A stretch of 64,000 nt of DNA from Mortierella alpina (taxonomy: Eukaryota > Mortierellomycota > Mortierellomycetes > Mortierellales > Mortierellaceae), in the NCBI GenBank assembly GCA_029449245.1, contig JANATF010000010.1, positions 1,798,001-1,862,000 on the forward strand. Direction: 5' to 3'. Every line of letters begins with the position of its first letter. Within the stretch, counting starts at the first letter, position 1. Below are positions 22,001 through 34,400 of the stretch, piece after piece. The notes under the pieces were generated by a model that saw only the letters and a program-made list of their open reading frames with translations, made no database searches and was not told the origin of the DNA. A program made the translations under genes and the position numbers.

Positions 22001-24141
22001 AGACTATCAAGGAGTCAGCGCTGACGCAGAGGAGGTCGAGCGTCGATAAAGACCAAAGTATGCGCCACCAGATCGAGCTTGACCGGCTCTCAGAGCTTGC
22101 AGCTAAGCAGCAGGAACACCTCATTGCCACCCAGGAGGAGAAAATGCATACGGAGAACTTGCTGCAGCGTACCCAGATGGAGCTCATGGCTGCCAAGACA
22201 GAGATAAGCCAGCTTGAGGCGACTTTGCAATCAGGCTCTGCAGGCAATTCACCAGACACGGACCTTCAGCAGGAAATGGAGGAGGCTAGGCGGAACCTGC
22301 TGAATCTCCAGAGGGAGTTGCGAGAGCGAGAGGAACTCTTGGAGGAGTTGCGGAGCCAGCAAAAGGACAATAGTGGAAACAGGTCAGAATGGCTTCAGCA
22401 GGAGCAAGCATGGACAAATCGTGTGTCGGATCTCACTCTGCAACTCGAGCACTCTGTGACTGCAAACCAGCAGCTACAGCAAAGGTTGGATGAGGCAGAG
22501 CGGTCGCTTCAGGACGGCATTTCCACCAGTACAGCAGCGTCGTCAGATCTAGAGGCCCAGGTGTACACCTTGACGGAGCAACTGGAACAAGAGAAAAAGT
22601 TGAGCGGCGATCGTTTGGATCAATTGCAGAAGCAGCTTGAGCGGGCTATGAATCTCCTGTTGGAGAAGCAGAGGGAGGAGGAGCAAACATCGCTTGAGCT
22701 GGCATCTTTGAAACATCAAACCGCGGTTGCAGAGCGCGAGCTGGAGCAGCTCAGACTTCGGAACAATGACGACGAGCAGCACCTGGAAAGGTCAACGGCG
22801 TCGGCTCAAGTCCTTGAGCAAAAGCTGGAGGAGGCACTAGCGAATGGCCGCAAATTGGAGTCTGCTTTGACAGCATTGCAAAAGGACAGAGAGGCCCTCA
22901 ATGACCAACTGAGCATGCAGGAGAGGCTGATCACCGAGAGCACGGCAGAGGCTGAGTCATCTAGGCAGCGTCTCTATCAACTGGAGCAGGACCTGAAGTC
23001 AGCGAAGCAAAGGAGAAACACCGAGGACAACCGCGTCGCAGAACTTGAGGCTGAGCTGGCCTTGAAACAAAAGGTGCACACAGAGGCGCAGAGCCATCTG
23101 GAGATGATTGTCACCATATTTGGCAAACTGCTCATGCCAACAGAGGATCGAGAGGAGCTGTCAGCCCTGGAGAGTACTGTTGAGGCTAGTCTCGTCGGGC
23201 TGCAACCTCTCGGAGTGCCTGTTCAGTCGCTGTCCAGGGTGGGCGTAAGCTTCGTTGCTTTGCAGAGACTGGACGCCGACAACAAGAAAAAGGTGCAAGA
23301 TCTTCAGGCTGAGGTGTCACGTCTTCAGCAGCATGACCAAGAGCTGAAGAATAGTCAGAAGGAGGCGAGCGATCAAGAGCATTCTTTGAATCAAAGCGAT
23401 AGCGGGGACAGGTCCGAGGTGGAAGCCTTGAGACTGAAGCTGGCGCGAGCGGAGCAAGGCATTGGCAAGCTGCAACAGTTCTTGCAGGAGTTCCAGAACG
23501 AGAAGAAGGCGGCAATATTCGAACTCCAGCAGCGGCTCGACGAGTCTGACAAGGAAGTCAACATAGCACAGTCGCAGCTAGCCAAGGCGCAGGCCATGCT
23601 TCTTGCCCGTCCCTCGAATCCTAGCACACCCACTCAAGGGTCCTTCCAAAGTTCATCGCTTTTGGCGTTGCCATCAGAGTCCTCCACCCCACCCCAAAAC
23701 CAGAATCGGAACCAAGGGTCGCATGCAGCTTCTACAAAAGCATCCATGGAGTACAACCGCGCGCTGCTGTCGGACGAAACGTTCAGGGGCACCGAACTCA
23801 TCCACCACGAGGCTGTCTTGGCGCTAGAGCCACTGCGACAACAAAAGGCGGAGCTGGAGAGAACGCTTCAGGACTTGAGACATCGGTATGAGCTTTCGCA
23901 AAGGGAGAATGACACGTTGTTGTCTGAGCTCGAGCGCGAGAACCAAAAGCTGCGGGCAAGGGCGGAGCGGATGAGTCCAGATGTGTCCAAAGAGCATTTG
24001 GAACGCATCCGCGAGCTGGAGTTGGAGCAGCTTGAGTTGAGTCGACAGCTGAAGACGGCCAACCGAGAGCGAGAATTTACGCGGCAGGACATGCGGTCGC
24101 TCAAGGCGGAGCTGACCAAACTGCGGGCTGCGCGGACGTAG
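16039..24141 (+). CDS. Giant protein: disordered Pro/Gln-rich N-terminus plus long coiled coil
   Basis: Exons are 16039-16044 (ATG CAG only), 16137-about 17768, 17868-19341, 19434-21153 and 21390-24141, for about 2,530 residues. The first third is Pro/Gln/Ser-rich with repeated short motifs (LPTADSLFGD, LPSADVLFGG, SSLFSESPDMD, DTSMLFAG). A HVPEP repeat lies at the start of exon 4. After HTLQVENEQLKQQIQ (about 20470) it is nearly continuous heptad coiled coil to the end, with one break near LLMPTEDREELSALES. The architecture resembles a golgin, tether or cytoskeletal scaffold, but no family signature was recognised. The acidic DSLFG/DVLFGG motifs could be docking motifs (inference). The two-codon first exon is supported by CAG/GTACCG and CTCTAG splice sites but may be wrong. 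The donor near 17768 is weak; only this choice keeps phase with the strong acceptor at 17867. Confidence 0.75.
19535..19660 (+). repeat. Tandem coding repeat of (Y/H)HVPEPA type
   Basis: Four to five imperfect 24-base copies of CACCATGTGCCTGAGCCTGC encode HVPEPAY, HVPEPAH, HVPKPEY and HVPEP, then drift into SEPEPEH. It lies in the disordered half of the giant coiled-coil protein. Confidence 0.8.
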
Positions 24142-24767
24142 ATGCGGCGAAGCGAATTCCTGGCTGGCGAGCTGGCGGGAATGTGCCGCGTTGGGATAGA
24201 TTGGATGTGTACGTATGAAAATATGGATGTTGTGAGCACCTGAATGTCTGAGAAAGAGGGGCAGGCGTGCTGATCAGGAGACCCGTGCGGTGGGGCAGAG
24301 CTGAACACCCCTGAATAGTGAAGCCCACGCACGATTAGATTGACGTGCAGCAGCAGCAGCAATAATACTATGGTTAGAGTTTGGACAAAAATACTGTCAG
24401 CACCGTGTCATGCTCCTCCGCGTTGCCCCTTTTTCGAGCGCTTTGCAGTCTGTCTGCTGCCGCACACTCACGCACACTCACGCACACATGGTCACTCAAT
24501 CCTCCAAGCCCTCTGCGCTCCTGGACAATCGTTACGCTACCACGCACTCCACGCACTTGTACATCGAGCATCCTTGACCGCGAATCTTCAATTTCGCTCC
24601 TTTCCTCTGTCCTGTACCTTCGTCCCTTTTGCGTAACACCTTCGCTGATACTACCACTCAAAGATTCACCGATACACCTAATGATTTGCAGCCTGTAGAA
24701 CAACCATCCATTTTATCTCAGCCCACCACACGCACCCTCGCTCTCAGAGCACACACACACACACACA

Positions 24768-24804
<37 letters not shown>

Positions 24805-24829
24805 TGTCTCCCTCTCTCTCTCTTAAAAG
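24142..24829. promoter_or_regulatory. 3' UTR and next promoter with CA/CT microsatellite
   Basis: The gap between two plus-strand genes ends in (CA)n at about 24751-24769 followed by (CT)n to 24823, immediately before the ATG at 24830. Such pyrimidine tracts precede several starts in this window and probably lie in the 5' UTR or core promoter. No gene seen. Confidence 0.6.
24750..24824 (+). repeat. (CA)n(CT)n microsatellite before a start codon
   Basis: About ten CA units run directly into about fifteen CT units and imperfect CTCTCC, ending six bases before the ATG. Confidence 0.9.
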
Positions 24830-27800
24830 ATGGCCAACAACAGACCAACAAAGTCACCCAGCGTCAACAACTTAATATCATTCTGGGCAGAACTAGAGTC
24901 GCCGGGTGCAGACGCCGCAGAGCGACCAAGGGCGCTCAGTCCATATAGATCCCGCACCAACTCCACACCCGCCGCCCCCTCTGCACAACAATCCTCCACT
25001 GCACCATTGCTAAAGACGCCACTGCCTCGGCCTCCTAGACCCCCTCCATCACCCTCTACCGCCTCGCCTTCCTCTTCAACATCTTCAGGGCCCCTCTTTC
25101 CATTGCGCTCAGTAGCGCCGGTACAGTCTCGAGTCTTTGGAACTCAACGTCATGCACTGGACACCATGAACCCACGTCCTCTCCGGACCCCTCCCTCAAT
25201 ACCACCTCATAGATCCACTGCCCCTAGAGCGCCTCACCATTTCAGACCGCCTCCCACCACGACAAGCACGTCCGATTCGGGGCGGGATCCGGCATCACCG
25301 AGAGCAAACGCTACTCCAACTTCAGCTGGCAGAATGGCAACAGGTCAATCCAGTCTTAAACATAAGGAAAGTGCCTCTCAAAGAGCCGGCCGCACCCAAA
25401 TGGATGCTCAAGACACCAAACCATCAAAGGCTAGCCCTCCACAGCGTGCGTCCGCCACCTCAACATCTGGAGGATCATCAGCCTCCTCTGCACCTTTCAT
25501 GAAGTTGGCTGTTATTCCTCCCGTGTATACCAAGGAGGACAGCTTGAGGCACCACTATCATGAGGCCAGGAGTCATCCCCATGTGTCCTCCTCAGAACCC
25601 CTCAGTCGACCTGTTGATGCATTGCAGCTCCTGGGTAAAATCTAACATCCTGAAAGTAAAGCTGTGGTCAAAATGCGATCAGAAATGATATTCACGCAGT
25701 CCTTTTATATTTTGTCTCCGCAACACACATACTTCAGTCAAGCCAGCATTAGACCAACAGGATCAGTCATCATCACCCGCTACTCGCGGACTAGACAGGA
25801 TATCAGCAGCTATGACCGACAGTCCTCCTCCTTCAACAGCGGCAGTAGTAGCAGCAGCAGAGCCAAAGAAGCCTCGCTCAGCAGGAGCTCCGGAGAATCA
25901 ATTAGCAGATAGTCTACCTGTGCGAGCGGAAGAGTTTAGATCATCAGAGCGTAGGACTGCAGTCACTTCAGAGAATGACCAACCATCGCACGTCAGCAAA
26001 CGGAAAGCCGGGACCGACAGTACGGGGCAGGCGAGCAGCAAGGCTCCGAGCGAGCAGCGCAACAGCCGAGGATCTGAGATCATGTATGCAGTCGTAAAGG
26101 GTGTTCCCGTCAAACCGCCAATTCCCAAACTGGTGGGCGCTACAGGATCAGGAACGGTGGTTATTCCTCGAGCTCGACAGGACCATCGATCCAACAGCAG
26201 CGGCAGTGTCACCACTAGCCATTCAGAGACACCATCCTCGACTCCATCGTCAAGAACAAGTTTTGTGAATCGACATGGAAGGGACACCCGATCAAACAGC
26301 CAGCAAACATTGGTCCATTCAAAAGCCTCCAGCAGAACGAGCGGGACAATCGACGACGCCTCTAAACGGGAATCAGTCCAGAGTTTCCTTAGCTCCACCA
26401 GTACCCTGGACGAGTCCATCCCAGAAGATTGTCCCGGCAGTGTTTTTGACGACCGAGACGTACAGGAACAGACAAGTCTACTGCAGCAGTCTCCACTGTC
26501 AAAGGAACCAATGGTGATGACGAAGGATAAAGGCACTAGCGACAGAAGGGGTCCAGGAAAGCACGCCAGCAGGAGGGTCATTTCAAGCCAAGACGCTGGG
26601 AATATGAACGCACACCAAAAGTATGCAGGCAGCACACCCATGGGCACTAAAAAATCAGAGACTTCGCCAGAAAATTCAACTCTGGACAGTTCGGATGCAC
26701 TCTTCCAGTCGACGGCACCCTTGATATCATACCCAGCCCTGGATGTGTACCTGTCATCGTTAAAACCTGCACAGTTTACTGACATCCCTAAACCACCGCC
26801 TGCCCCACCAAAGGATGAAGTGGATCTGAACAAAGCTGGCGTGAAAAAGACACCGGCAGCAAAAAAGGCACCCAAAAAGGCGCCTCCACCCGATCCAAGG
26901 GAAGGAATGTTCCCACCGTTGGACAAGGTCCCCATTGGAGTCACGCTGGATGAGCTCAAGGTGAATGTGACTAAACCCTCGGGATTCTTTGATCAGGAGC
27001 TTCAAAACACATTGCTATCTGCGACGATGGATGGGATTATGAGTGGCGAATCCTCGACCGTCGGCATTTCATATATGAAGCTCGAGATCATCCGAGACTT
27101 TCTCCAGTTTGTGGGGCTTTATCTATCCGTGTCTGGGAACTCGTTTGTGAACCAAAAATGGCTCTATGCGACGGTTAACATCATTCCAGCGCTGATGTCG
27201 CTGGATTTGTCGAGGGCGTTTGGGTTCGGCATGGTGTTCTTGATCCTGTTTGGACTCGTTTGCTTTATTGCCCAGTACACATTCAAGATCATGACCAGGG
27301 CTGACCCCAACGATGATATTGAGGTAAATCCTAGAAGAGAAAGAAAAATTACCCCTAGCATTGTAACGCACGTTAGCGCTAACAAATTACTGTTATTGCG
27401 CTCGTTATATAGGGTCTTGAGGTATCCTCATGGAGTCTTCGGTCCAAAAAGGCGCGTATTGAAACCATCGCCATTGTTTTCCTGCTCACAACGCTCTACT
27501 TGCCTCTGGCCAAGCTCTCATTTGATGCACTGGTCTGGTCCGATTCCATGTGGCCGATTAAGAACCCTTACCTGAATGACGACTTCCCCACGCTGGAGCC
27601 TCTGGGTCCTAGTGGGATCTACCGGTCTCCTGACGATTTTTGCTACGTAACTTCGATGAAGATTCAGGACCTCAACTTTGCCTATGCGATCATTCCGCTG
27701 GCTATCTTTGCTCTTGCTGTCAACACAATTTACTTCCCGTTGGCAGTCCGGCGTCTGATCATGTTGAACTTGCCGAGGATCGACAAGTACACGGAACAGG

Positions 27801-30800
27801 GCGAGCGTAGACTGGACTTGGACGAGGAGTACAAGCGTTTGACCAACTCAGACAACTGCCCTTACAACTTCTTATACAATGGTGAGCTGCTCCCCCATAT
27901 GTCTTCTAATCATCATGAAAAGCTAGAAGACGTAGCTCACACAAGCATACCAAAATATGTCTAGGGTACCGGCGAGAGTACGGAACCTACAAGGTCGTGA
28001 TCATGTTCACAAAGCTGTTTGCCGTGATCATTGTCGTATTCTTTTCAAAGGACAACTGCCTCTTCCGCGGATACGAGCGCAGGACGATTGCGGCTACACG
28101 CGCAGGACTTCAAATCCTGTTTACAGTCAGTTTGATTTATCGGCACTATCGGACCCAACCCTTCCTGTATGCTTCCCAGAACCTGAGCGAATACTGGTCA
28201 AGAGCATGCACAGTTGCGACCAGTGTCATTGGCCTATTCCTTGTCCTCAATGTCGGCCCTGTCTCGAAAAACACCCTCGGGACCATGTTGGTGGCCACCT
28301 ATGTCCTGATGTGTTTCATCGTCATCTGGTTCGTTATCCGTCAAACTCAAAAGTTCCAAATCATGCTCAAGCAGATCCAACGGCGACTCGACTTTTCACT
28401 CGAGATTTACAACCCAAAATTGAACTATTTCAAGCACATCAAGCGACGTGTCTGGCAGGAAACCTGGACAACGACATTGTTGGTGAATGAAAGTTACAAA
28501 ATGCCTACGGATAAGGTCATTGCTTACAGTCAGTCACCGCACCGCCCACCTTATCTGCTCAACTTTTCGGGGACTGTGGCAGAGCGACATGTCGAGAATC
28601 TGAGGATCGTCCGTCAGATTGGATTGCGGTCGTACTCTCAAGCCTGCCAGTTTCTGACCCCGGCCATGGTTCGCAAGCGTGGATTAATCTTGAACGACTT
28701 TGTTGGGCCGGATATGTACTATGCACCCGAGTTTATGGCCTCGAATATCAAGACGTATTTTGGGAAGGCCTATGTGGTCCCGTTTCCGTTCTCGGTTGTG
28801 TTTGTGTATGACGAGTCCTCGGTCGTGGTTACGCTTGTGAAGGAGCACGATTTGGATCGGTACATTCAACAGAATCAGGATCCCGAGATTCAGCGGCGTC
28901 GGGACTTGAGGTATCAGCTTCGGGCACTGGACGGAAAATTTGTGGTCCGCCCCTTTATTGAAACCCGAGGGATTCAACGCGGTAGGGAGAGCAACGGGAC
29001 TATGGAGGTAAGCGAGCAAAGGCAAACAACTCAAAGAGAAATATGAAGGGATTGATGGTGACATTCGATTCTATGGATGTTCTGACCACCTCTCTCTTTT
29101 TTTTTTCTTTGGGTGTTGTAGATGTCCCTTGTCAATGCACCTGTTAGCTACAAGCGAGGATTGTTTACGATTCACCGCAAAAAGATGTCCAGTTGGCAGG
29201 GTCACAACATGAACCCGGGGTTCTCAGTCACCATTACGTACTCTGAAGGCGAGTTGCAGGATCCCGAGGGATCGTCACAGCTGCTACACGAGACCACGAT
29301 CAGCCACGACGTGATTGGCATCACACGGGATTTTCAGATCACGCCTGGTCTGGCGCGTCTCCTGCGAGACAACCACGCACTCATTTCACGGGGTGTCAAG
29401 AAGGTCAAGAAGGTCATGAGGTCTTACCAAGAGCACTACCGCGACGAAGCTCTTCGCAAGGACGCGACGCTCTCGTACGATTTTTTCATCAACGTATACG
29501 ACAATCCGACGTTAAAGCAAAAGGAACTCGAACCACTGCTGTTGGCGACAGAGGAAAACCCACGTATCCGACAACCTTCAGAGCAAGTGTCCCTGGCCGT
29601 CAAATATCTGTATGAACGGATGACGGCGGTGAATCGGACGCGGTGTCATCAATGGTGGTACCTCTTCTGGGATGATCTGTACCGCAAGAACCATGAGGAG
29701 ATTCCACAGTTAGTCCCTAAGGAGTTTTCGCCAGCCTTCCCGGGATCGATCTGCTACCGACCCATGTCTCGCCAAAAATTGGAGATATTTCTGGAGAAGA
29801 ATGGATGTTGGCAAAAGAATGGTCGGGCTGGCTTCATGCACGTTGGAGTTCTGAATCGGATGTATACTTTTCTGAACGAGCTCGTGTTTGAGAAGATGAC
29901 GAGGGAACAGCGGCAGAAACAACTCGAAATGACGACTGTGGAGAGGCAGCGGCTCGAGCAATTGTTTCTCGTTACCAAGGCAAGGATCCATGGCGATGGA
30001 ACCTACAAGCGATTGCCGATACATCCGGATGACGAAGACGAGTACGTGGACGTGGACGGTGACCATCTGGAGATGGGACTGACGAAGAAGCCCTCGACGG
30101 AATCGTTAACACTCAAGAAGAAAAAGAGCAAGAAGGGCTGGTTCGCGAGCATTACTCCTGGACGGCGTCGAAAGTCTGCGCATCCTGCGGCCGAGAAATA
30201 CTCTCCTGGTTATATTATCCCACAGACCTGGCAACAAAAGGCCAGCAGGCTGACAGCGCTTTTGATCGGTGGGCGGCAGGACGACATGATTGGCGATTCG
30301 GATGAGGAGGATGATCTGGAGGAGAGGGTGGAGTTGGTGCAGAAGAAGAGAAGGACTTCTATGAGCTCCATGGAGCGGCGTTTGGCCAAGGCAGGAGCTT
30401 CAGAAGAGAGTCTTGGCAGAAACAGGCAGGGACTACCAGTGTGGAGAGGCGATTCTAACAACTTGGCGAACGAACAAGAGAACCCATTACTTCAGCGCTT
30501 CTCGCCGGACGAAGGACCTCAGTCTCCAGTAAGAAACAAACCGCAGCAGGCGCGCCCCGTCCGTGCAGATTCGTGGGCTTCCGATTCTACAGCAAGCGAG
30601 ATGACAGTGGTGGAAGTCAGACGAAAGGATGAGCTTGTGCCCATGCACGAGTTGCGATCGTCAATGGTACAACTGGAGCAAAGTGGCGGAGCAGGAGCAG
30701 GAGCAGGAGCAGTAGAAAGTCCCGAACACAGGCGCCTGGGACAGCTACGACAAAATGCCATAGGCGCGCGAGGTGGCGGCTACGGCAAGAGTAATGGAAA

Positions 30801-30882
30801 CTCTGGCCTGATGAGCGATGATCCCGGGATGGCGAGCGACACTATGAGCGTTACTAGCATGAGTTCTGAGGACTACTGGTGA
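24830..30882 (+). CDS. Large multi-pass membrane protein of unknown function
   Basis: Exons 24830-25634, 25738-27323, 27413-27881, 27965-29007 and 29122-30882 join in phase to give 1,887 residues. The first 650 or so are Ser/Pro/Thr-rich and disordered. A Lys/Pro stretch (KKTPAAKKAPKKAPPPDP) leads to a membrane domain with several hydrophobic helices: FGMVFLILFGLVCFIAQYTF, ETIAIVFLLTTLYLPLAKL, IIPLAIFALAVNTIYFPLAV, VVIMFTKLFAVIIVVFF, CTVATSVIGLFLVLNV and MLVATYVLMCFIVIWFVI. A long soluble C-terminal half follows (EYDRY-like, QWWYLFWDDLYRK, KLEIFLEKNGCWQKNGR), then charged and disordered sequence ending near SMSSEDYW. I do not recognise the family. A transporter, channel-like or plasma-membrane scaffold role is possible but unsupported. 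Intron lengths (83-114 bases) and phase agreement make the gene model strong. Confidence 0.85.
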
Positions 30883-31496
30883 TGAAACGTCTAGATAAAG
30901 CAAATGCCCCGCATCTCCATATCTTGCATGTGGTCATCATAGTATGTATCGTCAACACGTGTAAGGAAACCCGTCAAGTTTCGATGTGGCTCGGTGAGAG
31001 CCACCTTCACGCGCGTGGCAGGACCGACTCTTTTCGCGCTCCTCTTCGCCCTTGCTTAGAGGTGTCAGTTGGGGAAAGTAAATCTACTCTCTATTTGCAG
31101 AGCAACTCTGCGATACAACCACAGTTGTCTTTGTGTGTGTGTGTGTGTGCGTCGACGACAAATACGTCATTGGCACGCACAGTAAAAAAAGCCAAAATCC
31201 TGCAGATTCCATCGTGTTGGGCTTCTTCGGCGTTCTTGAAACTAGATATGTCTGTTGGCGCACTTTGTATGATACTTTTGCTGCTCTGCAAGGCCCATAA
31301 ACTTTGACGTAACCTCAGTTTACACTTGTCCAGGGTTCCGTGTCGCCTTGAACCCCTCCAGCACCACATGATGAACGTGAATGATGCGGTTTATTCCATC
31401 GTGTGCTTCGTGCTGCAGGCACTCATAGTACTGAAGCAAATCTAGACATTCATCTCTTAATATGCGATCCTTGGGTCAATTCCATGCATTCACAGC
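30883..31496. other. Convergent 3' spacer with GT microsatellite
   Basis: The gap lies between the ends of two convergent genes. A (GT)n run of about ten units is at 31131-31150. No gene recognised. Confidence 0.6.
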
Positions 31497-34400
31497 TCAG
31501 TATTTGGGGGGGTACTGGTCCGTGGGGTAGTGTCTGTCGGGGCTCTGCCCTGGACTCTGCCCTGGACTCTGCCTTGGACTCTGCCTTGGCGTTATAATGA
31601 GGCCGACAGGCAACTGACTAAATAAAGCACACGCTGGGGATTCAGTCGACTTGAACGAGTCTTGTATAGCAGAAGGTGAGAGGGCCATGTCTTGGTCCAG
31701 GTGAACCACATGATGGTGCTCGGGAACGGCGTGCTCATACAAGGATGCCGAATCCCACAGGGGCCGTTCGCCACTCTCCTGTAAAACGTCCTGAGTGCTC
31801 TGACGATCCTGTCCCTCGTAGGCGCTGCCTCCCAGTTCCAGATCACGGAATTGCCCAGTCATTTCACTGCTTTCCTCCGAAACCAGAGCTATGGGTTCGT
31901 CAACGTAAGGGTCCACTGGCGCAAGTTCCGAATGGGCCTGTCCAGAAGTGTTGTAAGGGTTTCCGCCGCCATCTATAAGCTCTTGAGTAAGCAAGGGTGC
32001 TCTCGAGAGATCGCTCGACATCTCACTCGAAGGGGTACTCCTTCCATAGTAGTACTCATCTCTAATCCCCCTTGCTGTCTGTAATTCTTGATCCTGCTCC
32101 GAAAACGTGGCCATAGTATTGGATAGCTCACGCCCAGAACCCCAAGCTTCAACATACGGGCCTGACATCGCCAAAGAATAGCCCATGCCTGTGTCCATGA
32201 TCTCTCCTGAGCCTGAGAACGAACCATGTTCAGTGTCTGTACCAGCAATAAATCGCTCTTCATGACCCATCTCCTCCATTATGGGGGTTCCTTCTTGCAC
32301 TCTAACATCAGGGATCATGGGTTCATCGCCTAGTTGATCGAGGTGCTCTAAATTCTCGCGGATATTGTGATCTCTGCGCCCATCATCCATGATGGGCGAG
32401 GAGCTGGGCCGAAAGGTAGGGGACGCTGATCGTGAGTGCGAGGCCGAATGTCCTGGTGAATTGGCTGCCGAATGAACTACAGAGCCGAGGTGGGAAGGTG
32501 CTATTCGTGGCTGGCCGCGATAATTTAGTTCAGGCGAAACCGGCCCTGGAGATACTGTCATGACTCGCGTCGATCCAATGCTCGATTTTCTGGACGCTTT
32601 GTCAAATATGTGGTTGAAGGATCCCATACTTGATCCGCTGGATTGGCGCGATAATGGTTGATCACCGAGTGGACTATCAGACCCTGGCGAATTAAGATCA
32701 TCAGTGCTGGTCATGCTAAGACTCTTGGTGGACTGCGGGGTAGTCGCCGTGATACGTGCGCTCGGACTTAAACGAGAAGCCTTGCCCATGTTAGGGCTGG
32801 CGTGTGTGTTGTGACTAGGGATGGCGATCGACAACTTGGCAAGCGTCTTGCGCAGACCCATCTTGCTTGACTTTGGCTTCTCATGATCTTTCCTTGTTGT
32901 ACTTGACTGGGACGTGTTGACCGACCTGCTCATGTCAAAATCTTGCTCACCGTCGTCATAAGCATACCCAGGATCGTCATATCTGCTTTTAGGCTGGTCT
33001 TGATCGTAGAGCGTCAGAGGCGTGGAGCGGTCTAATGGAGAGGCAAAATCCGATAACGCTTCAGGGCCTGTGTTCAAAACTCGTTGACTAGAAGCCGAAC
33101 GTGTTGCCAGCGGCTGCTTCAATAGAGATCGAGCGTCCGAGCCATTGAAAATGCTGGCCGCGTCTGGGTTGACTACAAAGAGGCTTCCAGCTTGAGAAAA
33201 GTCGAGAACGCTGGTAGGAGAATCTGGGTCCTTGAGGGTTGAGCGTTGCGTAGTCGGACGGGAGCTGCTTCCGTCCGTGGTGCCTGCGTCAGAGTTATTG
33301 GGGGTCCCCGATAGACTAGTCGGGGCTGAAGCAGAGGCGCCTGCGCTGTTGATGGATTTCTTTAGGCTGACCAGGCTGGGGGCACTGCAGGTCGATCCAG
33401 TTGAATGCATGGTAATTGCGGATGACTTTTTCTTTGTAAAAACTCCAGTCTTGTTCTTCTTGACCGGTTCATCCTCGTGAAGCGGGAAGCAAAAGTCCCT
33501 CGGAATCCTTGGAGGGGGATCGGACCAAGAGGATGCGTGGGCGATATAGATTGGCAACTCGACTGCCAATGCCTTGCTCATAGAAGCCATCAAACTGACT
33601 TGAACAAAGAACTGCACGTGTAGATATGAAGTGTTGCGCAGGGAATAGACACCTGAAGGGATGTACACCGGGAGGACCACGACCCGTGGATCATCATTAT
33701 CGAATGCATAGTCCTCGCCCTTGTAGATGATCTCGCTGTAATTCTTGACATTGTCCTGTTCACGGGACCCTCCGTTAGACGATAACTGGCTGTTCATGCT
33801 TGAGCGCATGTGCGCTGCGGCAATGTGTCTCCAGAGTGATAGCTTGATACCCATGATCTATGCGATACATGTTAATTAGCGTCCTTTTGAATCTAGACTC
33901 CTTCAGACCTTTAGGTGTATCGACACTGATCATTACCTTTTTTTTAGTCAGGTTTTTGACCCCAACATTCACGTAGACGATACCCCCTGAACTGACCATG
34001 GTCCTAGTTAATTCGGCATACATTTCCAAACTGCCTTCCCCACCCATGAATAGCCGTTTGCTAGTGTCGGCCTTGACAGACTTTCGTCGAGCTTGCGCAA
34101 TATCGTCCGTGGTCCAAGTCTCGTAAATAAAGACCTCTCGCGTGTGATTAACAATTTCCTTGTGATGGTTGGCCTTCATAAGCGCGATACTGCCAAGGCG
34201 TCAAGTGAAGCAAATGCACATTAGACCCTTAAACAGCAACGGTGTTGGTGTCCTAACCAACTGCAAGAACTGTATACAATTTTTAAACACTTACGCTGAT
34301 ACAGCATATCGCACATGTCCCAACTTGGAGTCATAGGAATTGGGGAGCGTATCCTGGATGTTGAGTCGAAAAGGAAATATCGTGCGTCCTTTCCGTGCCA

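Noticed and set aside
25898-26959. 353-residue minus-strand ORF
   Set aside because: It lies opposite the Ser/Pro-rich exon of the membrane protein gene and has no domain; the low-complexity sense codons explain the open antisense frame.
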